Shown: in pieces, positions 18,044 to 26,738 of the stretch | Position numbering within the stretch: position 1 is the first letter of the stretch | How the letters are laid out: every line of letters starts with the position of its first letter | DNA from: Candidatus Acidiferrales bacterium | GTDB taxonomy: Bacteria; Acidobacteriota; Terriglobia; Acidiferrales; UBA7541 | DNA: 56,668 nt | Assembly: GCA_030038275.1 (NCBI GenBank) | Contig: JASHPG010000113.1 | Coordinates: 1-56,668, forward strand | Direction of reading: 5' to 3' | Position numbers and translations under genes: made by a program | Notes under the pieces: model-generated | Database searches by the model: none | What the model saw: only the letters and a program-made list of their open reading frames with translations | What the model was told of the DNA's origin: nothing

Positions 18044-18967
18044 TCAGGCGTTCCGGCGTTGCCGCTTCTTCTCGATGATTTCCGCCGCCCGCTTCGCTGC
18101 CTCATTCACCAGAAAACCCATCTTTGAGTGCTCCGGCTCGAAATCTACGGGAAACCCTCGCTCGCGCAATTCCTTTGACGTGACCGGTCCAATCGATCCA
18201 ACCGCAATCCTCTCAAACGCGGCGCGAATCGCGTCTTCCATTCTCATTTCGCGCGCAACGCGCAGCAGGTGCAGTACCTGAACGGAAGTCGTGAACAGCA
18301 CCACGTCAATCACTCCGCGCGCGACTGCTTCGACCGCCTCTCTCATTGGGCCCATGTCCTCCGGCAATGCCCACTGATACACAGGCACGCGCGTCACAAT
18401 CGCGCCACGCGCGACGAGCCCGTCCAGCAACTCCGGATTGGGCGAGCCATATTCCTGCACCGCCACACGTGTTCGGCGCAGCGGAACGGACCCTGATCTT
18501 TCATCCAGCGCGCGCAGCAAATCCTTCCATGTATTCGGCTCCGGCACCAACACGGTCACTCGCGCGCCTAATTCCTTGAGCGCCGCCGCAGGTTTCGGCC
18601 CGCGCGCCACCACCGTAACTTTGTTCAGCGCCGCCCGAAAATCATCCAGCGGATGCGCAGTTTCAACCACGCGCGCCAGCGTCCTTGTTCCAACGCCGGT
18701 CAGGAAAATAACCATGTCGAATCCGCCGGTGACCAGGTTCCGCCCAAAGGCCAGCGCTTCGGTATTCGATTCAAGCGGAACTTCCCGCATCGATGGCGCC
18801 ACAGTTGGGCTGCCGCCGTAGCTCTCGATCAGCTTCGCCATTTCGTTGGACCGCCGGCTCTCGAGCACCAGGACGCGCAAGCTCGCTAGTCCCTTTTGTT
18901 TTGGTCGGCTTTCCATCCGCGTTTTTGAGGTACGCACGCGTCCAATTTCCGAGTGCGGCGGGTTCAT
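18044..18967 (-). CDS. hemD: Uroporphyrinogen-III synthase
   Basis: Closes and inverts ring D of hydroxymethylbilane to give uroporphyrinogen III. The 307-residue protein has the two alpha/beta domains of HemD: the first begins [20 protein letters not shown], and the second includes [17 protein letters not shown] and [14 protein letters not shown], with [18 protein letters not shown] before the C-terminus. HemD sequences diverge widely, but this pattern is characteristic. The ATG at 18967 lies one base after the purH stop, so the two are probably cotranscribed. The N-terminal 30 residues are Arg/Lys-rich; a start at a later codon is possible. Confidence 0.88.
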   Translation of the reverse strand: MNPPHSEIGRVRTSKTRMESRPKQKGLASLRVLVLESRRSNEMAKLIESYGGSPTVAPSMREVPLESNTEALAFGRNLVTGGFDMVIFLTGVGTRTLARVVETAHPLDDFRAALNKVTVVARGPKPAAALKELGARVTVLVPEPNTWKDLLRALDERSGSVPLRRTRVAVQEYGSPNPELLDGLVARGAIVTRVPVYQWALPEDMGPMREAVEAVARGVIDVVLFTTSVQVLHLLRVAREMRMEDAIRAAFERIAVGSIGPVTSKELRERGFPVDFEPEHSKMGFLVNEAAKRAAEIIEKKRQRRNA

Positions 18968-18968
18968 C

Positions 18969-20540
18969 TCAGTGCCGGAAGTGTCGCACTCCGGTGAACA
19001 CCATGGCCATGCCCAGTTTGTTCGCTGCCGCGATCGAATCCGCGTCTCGAACCGAGCCGCCCGGCTGAATGATCGCCGTCGCGCCTGCTTTTCCTGCCGC
19101 CTCCACCGAATCTGGGAATGGGAAAAACGCGTCCGACGCCATCACGCTGCCTTTGAGCGACAATCCCGCCTCCTCTGCCTTCCTCTCGGCAATCTTCACC
19201 GAGTCGATGCGGCTCATCTGCCCCGCTCCGATGCCCACCGTCTCTCCATAGCGCGCGAACACAATGGCATTCGATTTCACATGCTTGCAAACCGTCCACG
19301 CGAACATCAGCGCCCGGATTTCATCCGTGGTGGGCGCGCGTTCCGTTGCGACCTTGAGGTCCGATTCCTTTAACTTGTGCCGGTCCGGTTCCTGCACCAA
19401 CACGCCTCCGGCGATCCGTTTCAATTCCAATTCCACAATTGCTTCGTCGCGCGGCATTTCCAGCAGCCGCACGTTCTTCTTGCCAGCCAGTTTCGCCAGC
19501 GCCGCCTCCTCATATCCCGGCGCGGCAACGCATTCAACAAACAGTTTTGCGAGCTCTTCTGCCGTCGCCGCATCCATAACTCGATTGAACGCGATCACTC
19601 CTCCGAAAGCCGACACTGGGTCGCATGCCAGCGCTTTCACATACGCGTCCCGCAGCGACTCCTGCTCCGCGGCCCCGCAGGGGTTGTTGTGTTTGATGAT
19701 TGCCGCCGCCGGACGCTGGAACTCCATTGCTAGCGCCCAAGCCGAATCCAAGTCCACGAGATTGTTGTACGAAAGTTCCTTCCCTTGGAGCTGCCTTGCC
19801 GCGGCGAAGCCCGATATGGCCCGGCCCGCACTGATGTACAAAGCCGCCGCCTGATGCGGATTTTCCCCATACCGCATTGTCTCGCGCCGTTCCAGCGTCA
19901 CGTGAATGCGATGCGGCAATATCTCGAGTCGGCCGATTGAAACGTCACCGTCCGCGGCGAGCCGCTCGAGTTGGGTGGCAATTTCGCCGTCGTAGCGCGC
20001 CGTTCGCGCAAACGCTTTTCTGGCCAAATTCAGCCGAGTCGCAAGGCTCAGCTCTCGTTTTTGCCGCAATTCGCTCACAATATCGCTGTAATTCGCCGGA
20101 TCGGTCACGACTCCGACGCTTTGAAAGTTCTTGGCCGCCGACCGCACCATCGCCGGTCCGCCGATGTCGATGTTCTCGATCAGTTCTCCCGCGGAAACTT
20201 CAGGCTTCGCCGCGGTCGCTGAAAATGGATAAAGGTTTACGACAACTAGATCGATCGGCTCGATCGAATGCTGCTCCGTCTCGCGTTTATCTTCCGCATT
20301 GTGCCGCCGGAACAAGATCCCGCCATGCACCTTCGGGTGCAGCGTCTTCACGCGCCCACCAAGCATCTCTGGCCAGCCGGTCAGCTCCGCCACGTCGCGC
20401 ACCGGGATACCGGTGTCGCGTAGCAGCTTGGCCGTGCCGCCCGTGGAAACGATTTCGATGCCCATTGACGCGAGCTCCCGCGCAAATTCCGCCACGCCTG
20501 TCTTGTCATAAACGCTGATCAGCGCCCGCGCAATGGCCAA
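18969..20540 (-). CDS. purH: Bifunctional AICAR transformylase / IMP cyclohydrolase
   Basis: Catalyses the last two steps of purine synthesis: formylation of AICAR and ring closure to IMP. No suitable ATG exists at the N-terminus. I place the start at the TTG at 20540, preceded six bases upstream by GGAGA, giving 523 residues beginning [19 protein letters not shown] after the initiator; the frame itself remains open to 20648. Cyclohydrolase motifs include [16 protein letters not shown] and [19 protein letters not shown]; the transformylase part has [13 protein letters not shown] and, near the end, [17 protein letters not shown]. It also recycles AICAR released by HisF. Confidence 0.93.
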   Translation of the reverse strand: MAIARALISVYDKTGVAEFARELASMGIEIVSTGGTAKLLRDTGIPVRDVAELTGWPEMLGGRVKTLHPKVHGGILFRRHNAEDKRETEQHSIEPIDLVVVNLYPFSATAAKPEVSAGELIENIDIGGPAMVRSAAKNFQSVGVVTDPANYSDIVSELRQKRELSLATRLNLARKAFARTARYDGEIATQLERLAADGDVSIGRLEILPHRIHVTLERRETMRYGENPHQAAALYISAGRAISGFAAARQLQGKELSYNNLVDLDSAWALAMEFQRPAAAIIKHNNPCGAAEQESLRDAYVKALACDPVSAFGGVIAFNRVMDAATAEELAKLFVECVAAPGYEEAALAKLAGKKNVRLLEMPRDEAIVELELKRIAGGVLVQEPDRHKLKESDLKVATERAPTTDEIRALMFAWTVCKHVKSNAIVFARYGETVGIGAGQMSRIDSVKIAERKAEEAGLSLKGSVMASDAFFPFPDSVEAAGKAGATAIIQPGGSVRDADSIAAANKLGMAMVFTGVRHFRH

Positions 20541-20654
20541 AGCTGTTCTCCATTCATAAGATGCCAGTCCGGCGTGTGATGCCGCCAGTTTAAGCGTTTG
20601 GAGATAATTTCGAAATTGAAATTCGCGGAGAGGATATTCCAAAAACAAAAAAAC

Positions 20655-21299
20655 TTAGCGTGCCACGCGCGCTTTCAGCTTCACGCGCCCGCCTTCCACG
20701 CTCACTGTGTACTCTACTTCTCTTCCGCCCTTTTCCCTCAGGATTTGAGTCTTCTGTTTCACAAACCGCTCAAAATCCCGCAGGCTGGGAGTCCCGGCGC
20801 TCTCGCCGGTCAAGTCACGCGCTTCTATTAACTTCTTGTAGAGCAGCCGTACCTTCTCTGCTTCTCGCTCTGGATCGGAAATTGACGCGGCGAACGGTTT
20901 CTCGACAGTTTTGGTCGCGCCTTTCCCGTTCCCGTGGCTTTCCGGATGTGCCGTTGCGTATTCCGCCGCGGCACGTGCGCGCTCGGCCTCGATGGCCTTG
21001 GCAGCCGCGCCAAAGTGATGCTGTTCGATCCCAGTCTCTTTCTGCACCGTTTTCTTGCGCCACATATCGCAGTATTTCGCGTACGTCTGAGCCAGATTGT
21101 TGAACCGGAACCTTTGCCCAAATTTTAGTTCGCCGATGCGCTCGTTATATCGCCGTACCATCGTCTCGACGCGCCACTGCGTGTCCGTGGGAGGCCGCTT
21201 CCGTCCGCCGCCGAAATACTGCTCGTATTCGATCTTTAGCGTGCGGATGTCACGCTCAAGTTGGCTGAGTTCGTCGTCGATACTGGCAGTTGGCGGCAT
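20655..21299 (-). CDS. MXAN_5187 C-terminal-domain-like protein
   Basis: A 214-residue soluble, highly charged protein with no signal peptide or membrane segment. The N-terminal 110 residues (for example LERDIRTLKIEYEQYFGGGR and FRFNNLAQTYAKYCDMWRKK) match the domain named after Myxococcus MXAN_5187, whose function is unknown. A low-complexity Ala/Glu and Gly/Lys linker follows, then a C-terminal region with LRDFERFVKQKTQILREK and a final EVEYTVSVEGGRVKLKARV. The mix of coiled-coil-prone helices suggests a binding or assembly role, but this is inference. It is upstream of purH on the same strand. Confidence 0.7.
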   Translation of the reverse strand: MPPTASIDDELSQLERDIRTLKIEYEQYFGGGRKRPPTDTQWRVETMVRRYNERIGELKFGQRFRFNNLAQTYAKYCDMWRKKTVQKETGIEQHHFGAAAKAIEAERARAAAEYATAHPESHGNGKGATKTVEKPFAASISDPEREAEKVRLLYKKLIEARDLTGESAGTPSLRDFERFVKQKTQILREKGGREVEYTVSVEGGRVKLKARVAR

Positions 21300-21444
21300 T
21301 GGCGTCGGACGGACTGCGTCGTGAATTCAGCGTAAAGGGCGCTTGCGAGGCCGTCAATCGAAGCGCGTGCGGCATTGTCGCAAACGCAAAGCCCGCTTCC
21401 CTGAGGTTGCACCTGCCGTTCGCTGCATGTTCAAATAGCGGACG

Positions 21445-22890
21445 ATGCCGTCGTCTTCCGAGCCCGCCGCTCGCATGCAGCCGGACGCCAACGCCCGCCT
21501 GCGCAAGATTCCGTCCGTGGACGAGCTTCTCGGCCGCGCGCGGATCGCATCGCTCTTGCAAACGGCCGGACGCGGGATCGTGACTGAAGCTGCGCGCAGT
21601 GTCCTGGCAAACGTTCGGGAGGGGTTAAAACACTCCGCGTATGAGTCCTCGCCGGCTCCGGTCGGTGCCGAAGACATAGAATCACGTATCGTTGCCGAAG
21701 TCGAATCACTTCTGGCGCCATCTCTTCGTCGCGTCATTAACGCCACGGGGGTAATTCTCCACACCAATCTCGGCCGTGCTCCTCTCTCGTCCACGGCCAT
21801 TGCTCGTATGGCTGAAACCGTGGCCAGCTATTCGAATCTCGAATACGACCTTCCGAGCGGCCAGCGTGGCAAGCGTGACGTCCATACCGCGAGCCTTCTC
21901 GCGGAAATCGCGGGCGCTGAGTCCGCGATCGTTGTAAACAACAATGCTGCGGCCGTTTTCCTGGTTCTCAACACGCTCGCCAAGGGCGAAGAGGTGATCG
22001 TCTCGCGCGGCGAGCTAATCGAAATCGGCGACGGTTTCCGCATTCCGGACATCATGGCCGAAAGCGGCGCCATCCTCCGAGAAGTCGGAACCACGAATCG
22101 CACGCGCATCCGCGACTACGAGCGCGCTCTGAACGAGCGTACGCGCCTTCTCTTGCGCGTCCATCCCTCGAATTTCCGCATCGCTGGATTCACGGAAAAG
22201 CCTTCGCTCAAGGAACTCGTTGCCCTCGGCCGGCGCGCGCAAATCCCCGTTTTCGAGGATCTCGGCTCCGGCTGCCTCGCCGATCTCTCCTCGAGCGGCA
22301 TTGCCGAGCCGCTCGCGCGCGAAAGCTGCCGCGCCGGCGTCGCACTCGTCTCTTTCAGCGGCGACAAGCTTCTCGGCGGCCCTCAGGCTGGAGTGATCGC
22401 GGGAACGAAAGATCTGGTTGAACGCGTGCGTCGTAATCCATTGTTCCGCGCGCTGCGCGTCGATAAACTCACTATCGTGGCGCTTGAGGCCACCCTGCAA
22501 AGCTACCGCCGCGGCGCTCTCGACGAAATCCCCTCTCTCCGTATGATTCGGCTCTCGGCTGACGTGATCGCCGCCCGCGCGGAACAGTTTGCCGGGAAAA
22601 TTCGCGCGCAACTGTCCCGTGATGCGGCCGTCGATGTGCGTGAAGGTTTTTCAGTGATCGGTGGAGGCTCTACTCCCGATCAGCAGTTGCCCACGTGGTT
22701 AGTTTCGGTCGCCAGCCGCCGCCATTCCGCAGCCGAGCTCGAGGAGCGTCTTCGGCTGCCAGCGGCGCAAAAAGTTCCGCCGATAATCGCGCGTATCGAG
22801 GAGAACCGCGTCATCTTTGATCTCCGCACAGTCTTCCCCGAACAAGAATCCTCGCTCACCGACGCCATCTTCACCGCCTGTCGCGGCTAA
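21445..22890 (+). CDS. selA: L-seryl-tRNA(Sec) selenium transferase
   Basis: PLP enzyme that converts Ser-tRNA(Sec) to selenocysteinyl-tRNA using selenophosphate. The 481-residue length and motifs fit: RRVINATGVILHTNLGRAPL (100-115 region), VVNNNAAAVFLVLN, SRGELIEIGDGFRIPDIM, VGTTNRT, EDLGSGCLADL and the PLP Lys308 in SFSGDKLLGGPQAG. It implies that the organism makes selenoproteins. selB, selC and selD are not visible in the window, although selA and selB are often adjacent. The neighbour on the opposite strand is larB. Confidence 0.95.
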   Translation: MPSSSEPAARMQPDANARLRKIPSVDELLGRARIASLLQTAGRGIVTEAARSVLANVREGLKHSAYESSPAPVGAEDIESRIVAEVESLLAPSLRRVINATGVILHTNLGRAPLSSTAIARMAETVASYSNLEYDLPSGQRGKRDVHTASLLAEIAGAESAIVVNNNAAAVFLVLNTLAKGEEVIVSRGELIEIGDGFRIPDIMAESGAILREVGTTNRTRIRDYERALNERTRLLLRVHPSNFRIAGFTEKPSLKELVALGRRAQIPVFEDLGSGCLADLSSSGIAEPLARESCRAGVALVSFSGDKLLGGPQAGVIAGTKDLVERVRRNPLFRALRVDKLTIVALEATLQSYRRGALDEIPSLRMIRLSADVIAARAEQFAGKIRAQLSRDAAVDVREGFSVIGGGSTPDQQLPTWLVSVASRRHSAAELEERLRLPAAQKVPPIIARIEENRVIFDLRTVFPEQESSLTDAIFTACRG

Positions 22891-22901
22891 ATCGATATTC
22901 C

Positions 22902-22965
22902 GTTGTCATTCTGAAGAGTCCGCGGCTGCCGACGACGAAGAATCCTTTTGCGCTTCGCGCAACGG
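22902..22965. repeat. Possible dispersed repeat between selA and larB
   Basis: The stretch begins TGTCATTCTGAAGAG and ends GACGAAGAATCCTTTTGCG, followed by a small hairpin around GCGCTTCGCGC. The beginning and end resemble the reverse complement of a sequence at about 12786-12857. Such TGTCAT...GAATCC elements are known as dispersed intergenic repeats in several bacterial groups. Only two partial matches are seen here. Confidence 0.35.
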
Positions 22966-23014
22966 AACGTAAGGGTGTTTTTTGGGGAAGGACAAATCGC
23001 CGTTCCGATAACCG

Positions 23015-23776
23015 TCACGCCCGGTTAATCGCGCTTGCCACACACGCCGCGCCGAATCCGTTGTCGATATTCACCACGCACACGTTCGACGCACAGCTAT
23101 TCAGCATCGCAAACAGCGCGCTCAATCCGCCGAAACTCGATCCGTATCCCACGCTCGTCGGCACCGCGATCACCGGCGCGGCCACCATTCCCGCCACCAC
23201 GCTCGGCAGCGCGCCTTCCATTCCCGCCGCGCAGACGATCACCCGCGCTTCCGTCAGTTTCTTGCGATGCTCCAGCAAACGATGCAGTCCCGCCACGCCA
23301 ACGTCGTAAATCGCTTCCGCGCGATTCCCGAGCGCCCGCGCCGTCACCAATGCTTCCTCCGCGGCAGGAATGTCGCTTGTGCCCGCGGTCACCACCAAAA
23401 TCAGGCCTTTGCCGCGAATTTCGCCGTCACGCTCGATCGTAATAGCGCCGGAAAGCTCGTGAAACCGCAAATTCTTGGCCTTGCCCGCCGCGCGCTTTAC
23501 CTCCGCGAATGTTTTCCCGTCCGCGCGCGTGATTAAAATATTCTGCGACGATTTCGCCCGCAGCATCCCGCGAACGATCTCCGCCACCTGTTTCGGCGTT
23601 TTTCCGCGCGCGAAAATCACCTCTGGGAATCCCTGCCGCAGCGCGCGATGATGGTCAATCTTGACGAATCCGAGATCCTCGAACGGCAGATGACGCAAAT
23701 GCTCCAGCGCGCGCTCGATAGTCGTTTCGCCGCTGCGCACTTCCCGCAGGATTTTCTCGATATCGCGTTCGTTCAT
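23015..23776 (-). CDS. larB: LarB-type pyridinium-3,5-biscarboxylate mononucleotide synthase
   Basis: LarB carboxylates and hydrolyses nicotinic acid adenine dinucleotide in the first step of nickel-pincer nucleotide synthesis, the cofactor of lactate racemase. The 253-residue protein has an N-terminal helical part (EKILREVRSGETTIERALEHL), then a PurE/AIRC-like domain with ILVVTAGTSDIPAAEEA, ICAAGMEGALPSVVAGMV and a VPTSVGYGSSFGG loop. larC and larE are not seen nearby. It converges on selA with a 124-base gap. Confidence 0.88.
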   Translation of the reverse strand: MNERDIEKILREVRSGETTIERALEHLRHLPFEDLGFVKIDHHRALRQGFPEVIFARGKTPKQVAEIVRGMLRAKSSQNILITRADGKTFAEVKRAAGKAKNLRFHELSGAITIERDGEIRGKGLILVVTAGTSDIPAAEEALVTARALGNRAEAIYDVGVAGLHRLLEHRKKLTEARVIVCAAGMEGALPSVVAGMVAAPVIAVPTSVGYGSSFGGLSALFAMLNSCASNVCVVNIDNGFGAACVASAINRA

Positions 23777-23864
23777 GTCTGCGCTTCGGAGGAAGATTCT
23801 AGCACCCTTCCTCAGCGCGCCTCTGTCGTTCGCGCGCTCATGCTAAAGTCAGACGAGCATCGAT

Positions 23865-24379
23865 GTGTCTCGTCCATTACCTCGCGAGGGGTTCTTTGCG
23901 CCGCGGGGCGTTGCGGGTAAGCGTTTAGCGCTTGGCGAAATCCGCGACGCGAGAATGATCCTGAACTCGGCGGGCGAAGTTGTGCGCGCTGTGCGGTTCG
24001 ATTTGCCTTCGCGCTTCCCTTCGGTTGAATTGCGCGAGTTCGTGGTGATGCCGAACCACGTACATGTGATCGTCGGACTTACGTGGCCGATTCCCAGACT
24101 GCATAGCAGCTCAACGAGCAGCGGGGGCGCAGCAAGCAGCGCCCTTACGATTGCCTTTCGCCGACCGAATCTTGGAGAGGTGATTCGCGCCTTCAAGTCC
24201 GTTTCCGCGATTGGTTTGAATCCGCTTTTGTCGCGTTCTGATCCAGTTTGGCAGCGAAATTACTTCGAGCAGATTGTGCGAAACGAAAAAAGTATCGGCA
24301 AATACAGAAGTACATTCACGAGAATCCGGGCCGCTGACTGCAAGACCCTGAGAATGTCGCTAAACACCTGCTGCCGTAG
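23865..24379 (+). pseudogene. Decayed REP-associated tyrosine (Y1) transposase
   Basis: The conserved IS200-like core EFVVMPNHVHVIVG and PVWQRNYFEQIVRNEKSIG are present, but the start lacks the usual YFVTICT-type strand: the frame begins with GTG at 23865 and only matches from about LGEIRDARMIL. After IGK the frame slips by one base (an A missing near 24301): the next frame reads IQKYIHENPGR, then a TGA at 24335 where Trp is usual, then LQDPENVAKHLLP and a TAG at 24377. Thus one frameshift and one nonsense change, plus probable 5' loss, disable it. RAYT proteins mobilise short palindromic repeats; palindromes of that kind occur at 47577-47683 and 51489-51554. Confidence 0.8.
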
Positions 24380-24518
24380 GCGCACGCTGCGGCCGGGAAT
24401 CGCGGTGTGTTATAATTTATTGTCCCTGCTGGCTTAGCGACGCGGCAGTACGCCCGGTCAGATGTAGACGAGGGCGGATGGCATTCCGCGCAGAACGGCC
24501 GGCGGACAGGAGCTTTCC

Positions 24519-24743
24519 ATGAAGCAAGGCATTCACCCCGACTATCATCCCGTCACGGTACACTGCGCCTGCGGCAGCACGTTTGAGACGCGGTCCACGT
24601 TTAAGGGCAACTTGATCCGCGTGGAAATTTGCTCGCAATGCCATCCGTTTTTCACCGGCAAGCAAAAGCTGGTGGATACGGCCGGGCGCGTCGAGCGCTT
24701 CCAGAAGAAGTACGCGGATAAGGCAGCAGCCTCCAAGAAGTAG
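24519..24743 (+). CDS. rpmE: 50S ribosomal protein L31
   Basis: A 74-residue large-subunit protein with the zinc-type pattern: [13 protein letters not shown] and [19 protein letters not shown], so a C+ type L31 that can store zinc. The end is Lys/Ala-rich ([12 protein letters not shown]). The ribosome-binding site CAGGAG is six bases before the ATG. It is followed after 85 bases by thyX in the same direction. Confidence 0.96.
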   Translation: MKQGIHPDYHPVTVHCACGSTFETRSTFKGNLIRVEICSQCHPFFTGKQKLVDTAGRVERFQKKYADKAAASKK

Positions 24744-24828
24744 CCGATCCGACGCGGAATTTTCGCGAGAGTACGTGAGCTGCGGCGGACGCGGTTCGAT
24801 TTTGCGTGAGGGTGTACAATCGCGAAAG

Positions 24829-26409
24829 ATGGCGACGCCCCACAGCAGTTCGTCGACGGCGCTGGTGGAAACGGCCGCGCCGCGCGTGACGCTGCGCAAT
24901 TCGTTCGCGCACCCGTTTGATTCGGCGATGGCCGCCGCGCGCACGTGCTATTCGCCGCGGCTGATCGATCCCAGCGAAGTCACCGAAAAGCAGCGCGTGA
25001 TGATCGGCTCGGGGACGTACTTCGGCGGGCATCACACCGTTTATCAGCACGCGCACTTCGAATTCGGGCTCGAAAACGTGAGCCGGCAGTTCGTTTGGTC
25101 GTTCCTGCACGCGCATCCGTTTTATAACTCGGAGCAGCAGAGCCAGCGTTACGTGCGGCTGGACCGGGCGCAGGCTTTCGTTCCGCCGGAGAGCGGAAAT
25201 TTCGGTGCCGCGGAGCGCTTGATTTACGAGAAAGCGGTGGTGCGCGCGTGGGACTACTACCGCGAGCTGGCCGCGGTGCTGGAGCCTACGGCGCGCGAGA
25301 TTCTCGGGGACATTTGGCACGTTGGGCCTGCGTCGCACGAGAAGCGCGTGCAGAAGGTGCAGCGGCAGTCGGAAAAGCGCGCGATCGAAGTAGCGCGGTA
25401 CGTGCTGCCCGTCGCGGCGTTCACCACGATGGTGCACACGATTTCCGGGATCGTGCTGCATCGGCTGTGGCGGATGTGCGCCGCGAACGACACGCCCACT
25501 GAGGCCGGCGCGGTGATTGGTGGAATGGTGGCGCGCGTCCGCGAAGTGGATGCGCAGTTCTTCGACCGCTTCGACAACGAGCCGATGGAAGAGTCGCCGG
25601 AATGGCGCGGGGCGGCGGCGAGCGGGCCCGTGCACGGCGAGGCGTTCGCGCGGGAATTCGATGCGCGGCTGGTCGGGCTCACTTCGCGGCTGATCGATTA
25701 CTCGCCGAACGCGGTTGCGTCGATTGCGGAAGCTTATCGCGCGGTTGTTGGACTCACTGCCGCCGAGTGCCCGGATTCCGAAGCGATCGACCGCGTGCTG
25801 AATCCGGCGTGCAATCCGTATCGCCGCGAGACGCTGAATGTGGGCGTCCACGCGCCGATGATGCGTGCGCTCGATCAGGCGCATTTCACGTTTGCGAAGA
25901 AAATCAGCCACACGGCCGATAGCCAAGATCAGCGCCACCGCATGGTGCCCGCCGCGCGGCCTCTGCTGACGCTTGCTGATACGCGCTCGCCCGATTACAT
26001 CACGCCGATGCTGATCCGCGATAATCCGCGCGCGCTGGGAATCTATCAGCACGCGATGGACGACGCTTGGGCGGCGAAAAACGAACTACTCGACCGAGGC
26101 GTATCGCGCGAATTCGCTCTTTACCTGCTGCCCAACGCGAAGTCGATTCGGCTGATCGAGTCTGGCTCGCTTCTCCACCTGCTGCATAAGTGGACGATGC
26201 GGACGTGCTTCAACGCGCAGGAGGAGATTTATCAGGCTTCGCTCGAAGAGGTGCGGCAGGTGCGCGACGCGCTGCCCGAGCTTGGCCGCTACGTTGGGCC
26301 GCCGTGTTACTTGCGCGCCGGAGTTTCCACGCCGATTTGCACCGAAGGTTCGCACTTCTGCGGCGTGAAGGTGTGGCTCGATTTTCCCAACATCGAACGC
26401 CGCATCTGA
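24829..26409 (+). CDS. thyX: Double-length flavin-dependent thymidylate synthase
   Basis: ThyX methylates dUMP to dTMP with FAD and methylene-tetrahydrofolate. The usual protein has about 220-250 residues; this one has 526 and holds two ThyX-like units in tandem, about 20-240 and 340-480. Unit 1 has HAHFEFGLENVSRQF and SEQQSQRYV (101-109) but HAH (94-96) where the signature has Arg-His-Arg. Unit 2 has HFTFAKKISHTADSQDQRHR with Arg-His-Arg at 369-371 but no matching Ser, and ends SLLHLLHKWTMRTCFNAQEE. I start at the ATG at 24829; the frame is open to 24775. Long ThyX proteins of this type occur in a few phyla. Confidence 0.88.
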   Translation: MATPHSSSSTALVETAAPRVTLRNSFAHPFDSAMAAARTCYSPRLIDPSEVTEKQRVMIGSGTYFGGHHTVYQHAHFEFGLENVSRQFVWSFLHAHPFYNSEQQSQRYVRLDRAQAFVPPESGNFGAAERLIYEKAVVRAWDYYRELAAVLEPTAREILGDIWHVGPASHEKRVQKVQRQSEKRAIEVARYVLPVAAFTTMVHTISGIVLHRLWRMCAANDTPTEAGAVIGGMVARVREVDAQFFDRFDNEPMEESPEWRGAAASGPVHGEAFAREFDARLVGLTSRLIDYSPNAVASIAEAYRAVVGLTAAECPDSEAIDRVLNPACNPYRRETLNVGVHAPMMRALDQAHFTFAKKISHTADSQDQRHRMVPAARPLLTLADTRSPDYITPMLIRDNPRALGIYQHAMDDAWAAKNELLDRGVSREFALYLLPNAKSIRLIESGSLLHLLHKWTMRTCFNAQEEIYQASLEEVRQVRDALPELGRYVGPPCYLRAGVSTPICTEGSHFCGVKVWLDFPNIERRI

Positions 26410-26452
26410 CAATCCGTGGCATCCGGATCGAAGTCCTGAGAGAATGTGACGC

Positions 26453-26611
26453 ATGGAGAAGAAGGTCTTTTGGGGATGCTTCGCCGTTCTCGGATTGGCG
26501 GCGGATTTATTTTTGCCGTTCTGGTGGGCGGTGGGCGCGACGGCGCCGAGCGCGATTTTCTGCTGGTGGGTGGCGTATCGCAGCAATTGGTTCGGGCTCT
26601 CAGCCCGCTAG
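26453..26611 (+). CDS. Small hydrophobic protein, 52 residues
   Basis: The ATG at 26453 opens a frame ending in TAG at 26609-26611, just after thyX. It begins MEKKVFWGCFAVLGLAADLF and continues with two hydrophobic stretches separated by PFWWAVGATAPSA, ending in a short polar tail: a likely two-helix membrane hairpin with a positive N-terminus. Trp content is high. The ribosome-binding site is weak. No family is recognised. It lies between thyX and the dioxygenase gene on the same strand. Confidence 0.5.
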   Translation: MEKKVFWGCFAVLGLAADLFLPFWWAVGATAPSAIFCWWVAYRSNWFGLSAR

Positions 26612-26738
26612 GGTCTTCCTGCCGTTTCCTTCCCGCGGTTTCAAACAGCGAGCAATCTTTTGGCAACAGGATTATGATGGCGCCGGCGAGGGTTTCGGCC
26701 CGGCGGCCAACCCCTGATGTAGTGCTGGGAGGCGTCCC

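Noticed and set aside
24652..26052. A 466-residue minus-strand frame opposite thyX
   Set aside because: Arg/His-rich shadow of thyX with no motif and no ribosome-binding site.
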